Shown: positions 1 to 5,781 of the stretch, piece by piece
Position numbering within the stretch: position 1 is the first letter of the stretch
Layout: the number at the start of each line of letters is the position of its first letter
NCBI GenBank assembly: GCA_025923175.1
Contig: JAICGL010000111.1
Span: 1-9,637 of the forward strand
DNA length: 9,637 nt
Source: Acidimicrobiia bacterium
GTDB lineage: Bacteria; Actinomycetota; Acidimicrobiia; IMCC26256; BP-133
Reading direction: 5' to 3'
Notes under the pieces: model-generated
Database searches by the model: none
What the model was told of the DNA's origin: nothing
What the model saw: the letters and a program-made list of their open reading frames with translations, nothing else
Translations under genes and position numbers: made by a program

Positions 1-1207
1 CGACGAGACGGCCGAGGAGCGTCGACTCCTCGAGCAGCGACGCGATCAGCGCGTCGTCCAGGGGGACGACCCCGTCCTGCACGCCTTCGAGGTAGCCCCG
101 CACGTTGGTCAGCGGGTTGCGCAGCTCGTGGGCGATGTCGCTCACCATCGCCTGGCGCTGACGCTCGTTCTCCTCCATGGAGACGGCCATGGCGTTGAAA
201 GCTTGTGAGAGGCGGCCGACCTCGTCCTGCCGCCGGCCCTTCACCGGCACCCGGGCGCTGCGGTCGCCGGCCTCCATGCGCTGCACCGCGGCGGTCAGGG
301 CGTGGATCGGCCGGGCGAGGCGGCGGCCGGCCAGCAGCGTGACAGCCACGGTGGCCAGCAGCACCGCCAGGACGGTGCCGAGCGTGCGCGCGTCGTGGGG
401 ATCAAAGCTGGCCTGGTACCGGTCGGGCCCGGTGCCGAGGTAGAGCAGCGCCGGATCGGCCACGTATGGATCGCGCACCGCTCGGTCGGCCTTGGCCTGA
501 CAGTCCGACATGGCAGCGGTGGAGACGTCGCCGCTCTGGCGGGCCGCGTCGAAGCACTCCGCCGACAGTTGCTTCACCGCCGAGGTGATCGCCAGCTCCT
601 TGTCGGTCGGTCTCGTGAGTTCGGCCGGGATGCAGCTCACGATCACCGCGTTGGGTGCCGTGTCCCACACGACGTTCGGGCTGTTGAGCGGGTCGTCGGT
701 GACCCGGGCCGGAAAGCCGGACCGGATGAAGCAGCCGGCCGCCTTGCGGGCCAGCGCCGCCCGCTCATCGTGTTCCTTGGCGCTCAAGCCGTCGCCGACG
801 AGCTTGCCCGACGCGGCGGAGGCGGCCGTGCCGGCCGGCAGCAGATTGAGCGCCGGGCTGAACGGGTCGACGACCGCCGCCGGGGTGCGCGGGAGTCGGG
901 GCCGGTCAGGGCCCGGGCCGGCCGAGTCGGCCAGCACATGACCGTCCAGCGCGGTCAGAGCGATCCGCTGGCCCGTCCTGCCGGCCAGCTGATCGACGAG
1001 CTTCTCGACACCGTCCCACGTCGGCTGCCCGTCGGCGAAGCCGAGGAGCTCCTGGTAGATGGCGGCGTCGCCCTCGAGCGTGCGCTCCAGTTCGCCCTGC
1101 AGCTGCTCGCTCGTTGCTTGCCCGGTGAGCCAGGCAGTGGCGCCGATCGCGCAGGCAGCCACGGCCAGGGACAGCGCCAGCAGCCGGATGAGCAAGCTAC
1201 GTCGCAT
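1..1207 (-). CDS. Membrane sensor histidine kinase, partial (C-terminus beyond left edge)
   Basis: Sensor kinase of a two-component pair; 402 codons are visible from the ATG at 1207 and the frame stays open to base 1. A hydrophobic segment at about residues 5-27 is followed by an extracytoplasmic region (about 30-275), a second membrane segment (about 276-294), a HAMP domain (about 296-342, with ARPI and DEVGRLSQAFNAM) and the HisKA H-box SDIAHELRNPL. His360 is the expected phosphorylated residue. The ATP-binding domain lies outside the window. The start is chosen because a basic MRRSLLIR stretch leads straight into TM1, and the first 11 bp overlap the end of the response regulator gene, which suggests translational coupling. 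The ectodomain carries four cysteines (159, 192, 218, 236). The architecture matches BaeS/MprB-type actinobacterial kinases; the stimulus cannot be read from the sequence. Confidence 0.93.
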   Translation of the reverse strand, partial: MRRSLLIRLLALSLAVAACAIGATAWLTGQATSEQLQGELERTLEGDAAIYQELLGFADGQPTWDGVEKLVDQLAGRTGQRIALTALDGHVLADSAGPGPDRPRLPRTPAAVVDPFSPALNLLPAGTAASAASGKLVGDGLSAKEHDERAALARKAAGCFIRSGFPARVTDDPLNSPNVVWDTAPNAVIVSCIPAELTRPTDKELAITSAVKQLSAECFDAARQSGDVSTAAMSDCQAKADRAVRDPYVADPALLYLGTGPDRYQASFDPHDARTLGTVLAVLLATVAVTLLAGRRLARPIHALTAAVQRMEAGDRSARVPVKGRRQDEVGRLSQAFNAMAVSMEENERQRQAMVSDIAHELRNPLTNVRGYLEGVQDGVVPLDDALIASLLEESTLLGRLV

Positions 1208-1916
1208 CGCTGCTTGGGATCTCTTCCGCCATCTTGTAGCCGACGCCGTAGACCGTGAGGAGATACCGGGGCTCGGCCGCCTTCCGCTCGATCTTGCGCC
1301 GCAGGTTCATCACGTGGACGTCGACGGTGCGATCCAGCGCGTAGTGGTCGAAACCGAACGCCTCGGTCAGCAGCTGGGCCCGGCTGAACGCCCGGCCCGG
1401 TTCGGCGATCAGCGCCGCCAGGATGCGGAACTCCGCCGGTGTGCACTCCACGGCTGCGCCGTTCAGCCGGACGGCGTGGCGGACGGGGTCGACTTCGAGC
1501 TCGCCGATTCGGTGGGGGCCCTCGGGGGCGCCGGCGGTGGCGCCGGCCTTACGGGAACGGCGCAGAACCGTGCGGACCCTGGCCACGAGTTCGCGTGGGC
1601 TGTAGGGCTTCGTCAGGTAGTCGTCGGCGCCGAGATCGAGGCCGAGCAGCATGTCGTCCTCTGTGGAGCGGGCCGTGAGCATGACGATCGGCACGTCCGA
1701 CTCGGCCCGCAGCACCCGGCACACGTCAAGCCCGTCGACCCGGGGCATCATCACGTCGAGCACGAGCAGATCGGGACGGCGCTGCCGGGCGGCTTCGATG
1801 GCGGCCCTGCCGTCGTGCACGACCGCAACGGAGTACCCCTCCCGCTCCAGATAGCGGCAGATCAGATCGGCCTGCTTGCGGTCGTCTTCGGCCACCAGGA
1901 TGCGGGCTTCCACCAC
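1197..1916 (-). CDS. OmpR/PhoB-family response regulator
   Basis: DNA-binding response regulator of 239 residues, phosphorylated by the kinase encoded just downstream. The receiver domain (about 3-118) shows the acidic pair Asp11/Asp12, phospho-acceptor Asp54 in LLVLDVMMP, Thr81 and Lys103 in the TKP motif. A winged-helix effector domain follows (about 135-230) with the family signatures LTEAFG, RTVDVHVMNLRRKI and YLLTVYGVGYKM. The start is GTG at 1916 with a second in-frame GTG at 1913; both immediately precede the canonical ARILVAEDD, and an in-frame stop lies 8 codons upstream. No clear Shine-Dalgarno sequence is visible. The 3' end overlaps the kinase gene by 11 bp. The family normally binds direct repeats upstream of its targets; no such repeat could be assigned here. 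Confidence 0.96.
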   Translation of the reverse strand: MVEARILVAEDDRKQADLICRYLEREGYSVAVVHDGRAAIEAARQRRPDLLVLDVMMPRVDGLDVCRVLRAESDVPIVMLTARSTEDDMLLGLDLGADDYLTKPYSPRELVARVRTVLRRSRKAGATAGAPEGPHRIGELEVDPVRHAVRLNGAAVECTPAEFRILAALIAEPGRAFSRAQLLTEAFGFDHYALDRTVDVHVMNLRRKIERKAAEPRYLLTVYGVGYKMAEEIPSSDAT

Positions 1917-1982
1917 GAAAGTGTCGCATGGTGCCTGTCAAGAACTGATGAAGCCCACTCCCTGCTCCGGTACGAATCGCAA

Positions 1983-2366
1983 TCAGGAAGAGCCGGTGGC
2001 GAAGTTGCGTTCCTCGGTGTCGTCCGGGACTTCGGTGAGGTCGATCACGACCTCACCGGAGGGCGCGGCCACGTCGGTCCGCTGCCCCCGTCGCCGGGTG
2101 GCCAGCGAGCGCAGCTTCCGGCCGCCCCGGGCGGCGTGTCGTCGGGCGAAGGCGAGGCCGGAGTGCGCCCAGGCGTACTCGCGGGAGAGCACGGCGAAGC
2201 CGGCGATGATCAGCACCCAGCCCGGTAGGACGGGCAGGAGGAGCCCCACCAGGCCGATCCCGACGAGGGCGAAGCCGATCAGGGTCACGGCGGCCCGGCG
2301 GGTGCCGCGGACGAGCAACCGCCCGACAACCCGAACATCGACGGCCTTGCCGTCCCGGTGGATCAT
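1983..2366 (-). CDS. Small PGPGW-type transmembrane protein (TIGR02611-like)
   Basis: A 127-residue membrane protein of unknown function. Two closely spaced hydrophobic segments (about 25-44 and 50-60) are joined by the PVLPGW motif at 45-50, followed by FAVLSREYAWA. This is the hallmark of the putative transmembrane PGPGW family known in actinobacteria. The tail (about 75-127) is first very basic (ARRHAARGGRKLRSLATRRR) and then acidic, probably cytoplasmic. The ATG at 2366 is preferred because six G residues at 2373-2378 form a Shine-Dalgarno-like element six bases upstream, and because codons further upstream in the frame look non-coding. It lies 66 bp upstream of the response regulator on the same strand, so it could be the first gene of that operon, but nothing ties its function to signalling. 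Confidence 0.82.
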   Translation of the reverse strand: MIHRDGKAVDVRVVGRLLVRGTRRAAVTLIGFALVGIGLVGLLLPVLPGWVLIIAGFAVLSREYAWAHSGLAFARRHAARGGRKLRSLATRRRGQRTDVAAPSGEVVIDLTEVPDDTEERNFATGSS

Positions 2367-2502
2367 CCCGAACCCCCCGTTCTTGACCGAGAATTCTTCC
2401 CGAGGTCGGCCGGAGCCGTAAAGCCCTGGGGCGATTGAGCGGGGGGTCGAACCGGGGCAACACTGGCGGCGCGAGGCGAGAATCGGCAGGATGGCAAGTG
2501 CA

Positions 2503-2531
2503 GGGGGTGTGATCCCCCGCCGGGGGGAGGG
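2503..2531 (+). promoter_or_regulatory. Ribosome-binding site with two competing hairpins
   Basis: A purine-rich Shine-Dalgarno element (GGGGAGGG, 2524-2531) sits four bases before the GTG at 2536. Just upstream, GGGGG (2503-2507) can pair with CCCCC (2514-2518) across a six-base loop. The same CCCCC can instead pair with the GGGGG run at 2522-2527 across GCC, which would hide part of the ribosome-binding site. The pairings are exclusive. This is visible in the sequence, but short G/C stems are common in such DNA and the control role is inferred. Confidence 0.4.
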
Positions 2532-2535
2532 CGAT

Positions 2536-3960
2536 GTGACGAGCGGTGGCCCGGGTGCAACGAGCGGTAACCGGCGGGCGGAGAACGCCCGGCAGGCCCG
2601 TCCCCGGCGTCCTGCGTCGTCCACCACGGCCACGATGCGGGAGCGGTTTTTGGCCGGTGAAGACGTCACCGACGGGGTCCGGCCCGAGGTGCTGCTCTCC
2701 TGGTACCGCTGCCGTGACGACTACGCCGTCGACCCGTTCCAGGAGCGTGCGCCGTCGGCCCGGCAGCACGAACCGAGCCAGCTCCTCGAAGAGAAAGTGG
2801 TGGTGTCGGAGTTGGCCGGGGTGGCCAAGTCCATCGAGGCCGATGTCGAGGCGCTCGGTGCGCTGGTGGCGGTGACCGACGGCCGCGGCGGGATTCTGGC
2901 GGCCTGGGGTGACCGCTCCACACTGCGACAGGCAGAGGAAGCCAACCTGACCGCCCGCTTCGCCTGGTCGGAGCAGGGCGCCGGGACGAACGGCATGGGC
3001 ACCGCCCTCATGAGCGAAGGGCCCATCATCATCCGCGGCCCGGAGCACTGGTGCGCCGGCTTCCACGATTGGGACTGTGCGGGGGTGGCGGTCCGGGACC
3101 CGGTCGGTCGTGCACCGCTCGGGGCGCTCGACGTCTCATCGCCGAAGGGGCCCCTGCCGAACTCGGTTCTGAGCGTGTTGCGGAAGGCCCAGCAGACCAT
3201 CGAGACCGGCCTGCGTGACCATGCCGTACAGACGCTGCGGGATCTCGCCGCCGTCTACTGGGAAGAGGAGCGGGCGTCTCGGGGTCCGCTAGCCGCGGCC
3301 GACACCGGCGGCCGGCTCCTGCTGGCCAACGCCGACGCCCGGCAGTATCTGGGCATCGTCCGGCCGGAGCGCCCTCGCGATCTGGCCGCGGAGGTACCTC
3401 AGTTGCACGCCGCCCTCCGCCAGGCGGTGGAGCGGGCCCACAGCGACGGAACCTGGGTCGGAGTCGCCCAGCTCGTCATCCCGGGCCGTGGGGAGATGCC
3501 CATCAGCTTCCGCCCGGCGGTGCGGGACTCCCGGCTGGTGGGGATGTTGCTCGGTGTTCCCGGTCAGGACCCCGACGCCGAGACCCTCATGACGGCGGAG
3601 GCCGCCGGGGCCCCGGCGCAGTTGGGTCGCCTCGTGGGGCTGCAGGGCGACCGGATGGTGCTCGTCTCCGCCGAGGAGATCCGTTCTGCGGAGGCGGACG
3701 GGAGCTACGTGTGGCTCGACACCGACCGGGGCCGCCTCCGGGTGCCGGAGCGGGGCATGGCCGCACTCGAGCAACGACTGCGCGGTCACGCCTTCCTGCG
3801 GGTGCACCGGCACTACCTCGTGAACCCCCGCCGGGTGAAGGAGATGGTTCCCGGCTCCAGCGGGTCGATCTGGCTTGTCCTCGACGTGCCCGGGAGCCCG
3901 CCGGTCCCCGTTGCCCGCCGCCGCGCCGCCGAGGTTCGCCGCCTGCTGGCCTTCCCCTGA
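2536..3960 (+). CDS. GAF / PAS-like / LytTR one-component transcriptional regulator
   Basis: Cytoplasmic transcription factor of 474 residues from GTG 2536. The N-terminus (about 45-60) carries VRPEVLLSWYRCRD, the lead-in of AcoR/DhaR-type regulators. A GAF domain spans about 85-220, with GTNGMG (150-155) and HWCAG...HDWDCAG (171-183), typical of that group. A PAS-like stretch follows (about 260-355, GRLLLANADARQYLG), then a LytTR DNA-binding domain (about 365-472, with ADGSYVWL, FLRVHRHYLVNPRRVKEM and the closing ARRRAAEVRRLL). AcoR proteins normally carry AAA+ and Fis-type domains; both are absent, so it would act without sigma-54. The start is GTG 2536 for its strong ribosome-binding site; ATG 2491 or ATG 2638 are alternatives. 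It diverges from the PGPGW gene (169 bp between starts). Ligand and targets are unknown; self-regulation or control of a neighbour is possible. Confidence 0.9.
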   Translation: MTSGGPGATSGNRRAENARQARPRRPASSTTATMRERFLAGEDVTDGVRPEVLLSWYRCRDDYAVDPFQERAPSARQHEPSQLLEEKVVVSELAGVAKSIEADVEALGALVAVTDGRGGILAAWGDRSTLRQAEEANLTARFAWSEQGAGTNGMGTALMSEGPIIIRGPEHWCAGFHDWDCAGVAVRDPVGRAPLGALDVSSPKGPLPNSVLSVLRKAQQTIETGLRDHAVQTLRDLAAVYWEEERASRGPLAAADTGGRLLLANADARQYLGIVRPERPRDLAAEVPQLHAALRQAVERAHSDGTWVGVAQLVIPGRGEMPISFRPAVRDSRLVGMLLGVPGQDPDAETLMTAEAAGAPAQLGRLVGLQGDRMVLVSAEEIRSAEADGSYVWLDTDRGRLRVPERGMAALEQRLRGHAFLRVHRHYLVNPRRVKEMVPGSSGSIWLVLDVPGSPPVPVARRRAAEVRRLLAFP

Positions 3961-3962
3961 CG

Positions 3963-3982
3963 GCTAGTGCCGAGGCACTAGC
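3963..3982. terminator. Perfect hairpin, possible bidirectional terminator
   Basis: Nine-base arms GCTAGTGCC (3963-3971) and GGCACTAGC (3974-3982) are perfectly complementary with GA at the centre. As RNA this gives an eight-pair stem with a CGAG loop. It begins two bases after the regulator's TGA stop (3958-3960). No T-tract follows on either strand, as is common for actinobacterial terminators. On the minus strand the right arm contains the stop codon of a possible small ORF, so the element may separate two convergent transcripts. Confidence 0.6.
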
Positions 3983-4106
3983 TCGTCGCTTCGTCGGTCG
4001 TGTCGTCGAAGAGCGCCGCGTCGCCTCGGAAGACGGTCGCTGCCATGCGACGGACACGGCCGACTGCCGAATGCATCGCTTCCACCACGCTGGAAGGTTC
4101 AACCAC
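3978..4106 (-). CDS. Possible small ORF, unrecognised (42 codons)
   Basis: A short minus-strand frame from GTG 4106 (or ATG 4076) to a TAG at 3978-3980 inside the hairpin arm. It encodes an acidic, alanine/valine-rich peptide ending in LFDDTTDEATS. Roughly 70 percent of its codons end in G or C, better than alternative frames here, and its stop sits in a terminator-like hairpin as expected for a convergent gene. The same frame stays open upstream to a TAG near 4290 but without ATG, GTG or TTG, so it could equally be the remnant of a longer gene. No clear Shine-Dalgarno and no recognised family; it may be spurious. Confidence 0.22.
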   Translation of the reverse strand: MVEPSSVVEAMHSAVGRVRRMAATVFRGDAALFDDTTDEATS

Positions 4107-4316
4107 ATCGCCGGTTGCGTTCGAGGTAGCGCCGGCGGAGTTCTCACGCCGTACTACGGGGCACTCAGGCCGAATCGGGCGGGGGCGAATGTCACTGATT
4201 CCTTCAAAACGGCCAACCCTGCAGCGGCTGACGGAACAAACGCCCCAAAGCTGTAGGCACCTCAGAAAGACGGCAGCTCGCGGAAGCTACTCACCTACGC
4301 GCTAGGCACATCGCTG
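3983..4316. other. Gene-poor spacer
   Basis: Apart from the possible small ORF ending at 3978, this stretch shows no convincing gene. Reading frames on both strands lack family signatures, and base composition around 4190-4270 is visibly less GC-rich than the flanking genes. A seven-base TAGGCAC occurs at 4254-4260 and 4303-4309, which I regard as chance. No tRNA cloverleaf, integrase site or insertion-sequence end was recognised. Confidence 0.5.
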
Positions 4317-4478
4317 CTACGACTCGTCGGCCTGCCGGTCGTTCGTCGCCGCCGCCCACGCGAAGAACACGGCGCCGAACCCGATGGCGCCCAAGGCTTC
4401 GTACGCCTCCTGCACGAAGGCTGCGACTGCGAGCGCAAGACGACGGCCAGAACCCGTCCGAGATCGGCACGTCCCCAT
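4317..4478 (-). CDS. Small single-pass membrane protein, unrecognised (53 aa)
   Basis: A frame of 53 codons from ATG 4478 to TAG 4317. It has a basic N-terminus with several Arg residues, then a hydrophobic stretch from about residue 14 interrupted by QEAYE, a likely membrane segment at about 29-44 (LGAIGFGAVFFAWAAA), and a polar tail NDRQADES. Codons 14-53 end in G or C in about nine of ten cases, much stronger than chance frames here, which argues for translation at least from about residue 14. Codons 2-13 look weaker, so GTG 4415 is an alternative start, or the gene is a degraded remnant. A minus-strand TATAGG box (4517-4522) lies about 38 bp upstream of the ATG, next to the palindromes shared with the divergent operon. 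Family and function unknown. Confidence 0.42.
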   Translation of the reverse strand: MGTCRSRTGSGRRLALAVAAFVQEAYEALGAIGFGAVFFAWAAATNDRQADES

Positions 4479-4494
4479 CGGGCATGTGCCTGCG

Positions 4495-4508
4495 CGCGAC
4501 CGGTCGCG
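4495..4508. promoter_or_regulatory. 14-bp perfect palindrome, candidate operator 1
   Basis: CGCGACCGGTCGCG is fully self-complementary. It covers the proposed plus-strand -35 element and lies at about +2 of the proposed minus-strand transcript. It shares the GCGAC-SS-GTCGC core with the palindrome centred 39 bp downstream, so a dimeric regulator could bind both. No regulator gene can be linked to it from this window. Confidence 0.5.
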
Positions 4509-4524
4509 TCTGAAACCCTATAAG
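4496..4524 (+). promoter_or_regulatory. Promoter of the deacetylase-kinase-hydrolase operon
   Basis: A TATAAG -10 box (4519-4524) stands 17 bases after GCGACC (4496-4501), which keeps the GAC core of a -35 element. Transcription would begin near 4531, leaving a leader of about 100 bases before the GTG at 4631. The AT-rich CCTATAAGG is conspicuous in this GC-rich stretch. Confidence 0.5.
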
Positions 4525-4546
4525 GGCCCTGAGCGCGACGGGTCGC
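4517..4546 (-). promoter_or_regulatory. Divergent minus-strand promoter candidate
   Basis: On the minus strand TATAGG (4522-4517) follows GCGACC (4546-4541) at 18 bases, mirroring the plus-strand promoter and sharing its central TATA sequence. It would start transcription near 4510 and serve the 53-codon membrane ORF. The -35 match is only the GAC core, so this is tentative. Confidence 0.3.
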
Positions 4547-4549
4547 GCT
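4532..4549. promoter_or_regulatory. 18-bp inverted repeat, candidate operator 2
   Basis: AGCGCGAC (4532-4539) and GTCGCGCT (4542-4549) form perfect eight-base arms around GG. The site falls at the expected transcription start of the plus-strand operon, a usual place for a repressor, and has the same core as the 4495-4508 palindrome. Confidence 0.5.
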
Positions 4550-4630
4550 GGGGCACGCTGGGGACAGCGCGGATTGCCGGTGATGCGCGCTGGGCGGGCA
4601 CGTGGGGGGCGCAGTTGCAATGATGGCGGG

Positions 4631-5776
4631 GTGAGCGAGCGGGTCGAGCTGGTTTGGTATGGAGACGATGCGCCCAAGTATGACCATGGGCCTCAGCATC
4701 CGTTGCGGCCGGCGCGGGTTGCGCTCACCCGGGGCCTCATCCATGCGTACGGGGTCGTCGACGGGGAGCGGGTGAGCGAGAAGGTCGCACGGGATGCGCT
4801 CGAGGAGGAATTGCTTCTCGTCCACACCGAGCAGTACATCGACGTCGTGCGGCGGGCGGGTCACGGCGAGGACGGGCCGTGGTGCCCGTTCGGGTTCGGG
4901 CCGGGTGACAACCCGATCTTTCCTCAGATGCACGAGGCCACCGTGCGGGTGGTGGGTGCGTCCTTGACGGCGGCTGAGGCCGTGTGGTCAGGACGGGCTG
5001 AGCATGCTTTCAACCCGGCCGGAGGGCTGCACCACGCGATGCCGGAGCTGGCCAGCGGATTCTGCGTCTACAACGACCCGGCCATCGTCATCGCCTGGCT
5101 GCTTCGCAATGGTGCAGAGCGGATCGCTTACGTCGACGTCGACGTGCACCACGGCGACGGGGTGCAAGCGATCTTCTTCGACGACCCACGGGTGCTGACT
5201 GTCTCCGTCCACCAGGACGGAGCAACACTCTTTCCTGGCACCGGAGCGATCGACGAGCTCGGTTCCGGGGAGGCACGCGGGACGAAGGTGAACCTGCCGC
5301 TGCCTCCGTTCACCGGTGACGACCTCTGGCTCAGGGCCTTCGCTGATGTTGTGCCACCACTAGTCGAGGCCTGGGCACCGAACGTCCTCGTTACGCAGCT
5401 CGGCTGCGACACCCACCACCACGACCCGCTGGCCGAGATGCACCTCACCACGGCCGCCTACCGCCGCACGGCGGCGGTTCTCCACGAGCTCGCCCACCGC
5501 GCCGCCGGCGGACGCTGGATCGCCACCGGAGGCGGCGGCTACCAGTGGGCCCGGGTCGTCCCCCGGGCATGGACGATCTACTTCGCCGAGATGGCCGGGG
5601 TCACGGTCGCCGACGACATCCCGCCCGCCTGGCTCGACGAGGCCCGGGCCCTCGCCGGCCACGAACTGCCGCAGCGCCTCTCCGAGCCCCCCGCCCGCCC
5701 GTCACCGATCGAACCAGCCGAGATCACCCGGATCATCGACCAAGTCAAAGCCGCCGTCTGGCCCCACCACAGCTGA
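4631..5776 (+). CDS. AcuC-like HDAC-fold zinc amidohydrolase (deacetylase)
   Basis: Zinc-dependent deacetylase of the histone deacetylase / acetoin-utilization AcuC / acetylpolyamine amidohydrolase superfamily, 381 residues, about the usual AcuC length, no signal peptide. Visible signatures: YDHGPQHPLRP near the N-terminus, active-site His134-His135 in GGLHHAM, YVDVDVHHGDG with zinc ligands Asp171 and His173, third ligand Asp260 in GCDTHHHDP, and the catalytic loop GGGGY with Tyr304. All expected catalytic residues are present. GTG 4631 is chosen because VSERVELVW aligns with normal AcuC N-termini; upstream codons look non-coding. B. subtilis AcuC deacetylates acetyl-CoA synthetase, but no acetyl-CoA synthetase gene is seen here. 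As first gene of a sugar operon it might instead act on an N-acetylated sugar or small amide; that is inference. Confidence 0.9.
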   Translation: MSERVELVWYGDDAPKYDHGPQHPLRPARVALTRGLIHAYGVVDGERVSEKVARDALEEELLLVHTEQYIDVVRRAGHGEDGPWCPFGFGPGDNPIFPQMHEATVRVVGASLTAAEAVWSGRAEHAFNPAGGLHHAMPELASGFCVYNDPAIVIAWLLRNGAERIAYVDVDVHHGDGVQAIFFDDPRVLTVSVHQDGATLFPGTGAIDELGSGEARGTKVNLPLPPFTGDDLWLRAFADVVPPLVEAWAPNVLVTQLGCDTHHHDPLAEMHLTTAAYRRTAAVLHELAHRAAGGRWIATGGGGYQWARVVPRAWTIYFAEMAGVTVADDIPPAWLDEARALAGHELPQRLSEPPARPSPIEPAEITRIIDQVKAAVWPHHS

Positions 5777-5781
5777 GTCGC

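Noticed and set aside
1937..1942. Perfect TTGACA on the minus strand just upstream of the response regulator
   Set aside because: The first T is 26 bases before the GTG at 1916, so a matching -10 would fall on or inside the start codon, and none is visible at 16-18 bases. It cannot be the promoter for the start chosen.
2383..2411. TTGACC (2383-2388) as -35 of the GAF-LytTR gene
   Set aside because: The sequence 16-18 bases downstream is GC-rich (TCGGCC region) and has no -10-like hexamer.
2491..2535. Upstream ATG 2491 as start of the GAF-LytTR regulator
   Set aside because: It would add 15 codons spanning the hairpins and the Shine-Dalgarno element itself; GTG 2536 has a far better ribosome-binding site.
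4254..4309. Direct repeat TAGGCAC at 4254 and 4303 as possible att or IS footprint
   Set aside because: Seven bases is too short to distinguish from chance, and no integrase, transposase or terminal inverted repeats accompany it.
4574..4630. N-terminal extension of the AcuC-like protein from ATG 4574
   Set aside because: The 19 extra codons look non-coding, and the AcuC N-terminus aligns naturally at GTG 4631.
4291..4677. Minus-strand frame overlapping the operon start, including an MPDGDVPISDGF-like stretch
   Set aside because: Beyond a few residues it becomes an Arg/Ser/Pro-rich shadow, it crosses the operon's GTG start, and the membrane segment lies in another frame. A frameshifted gene joining the two is conceivable but not supported.
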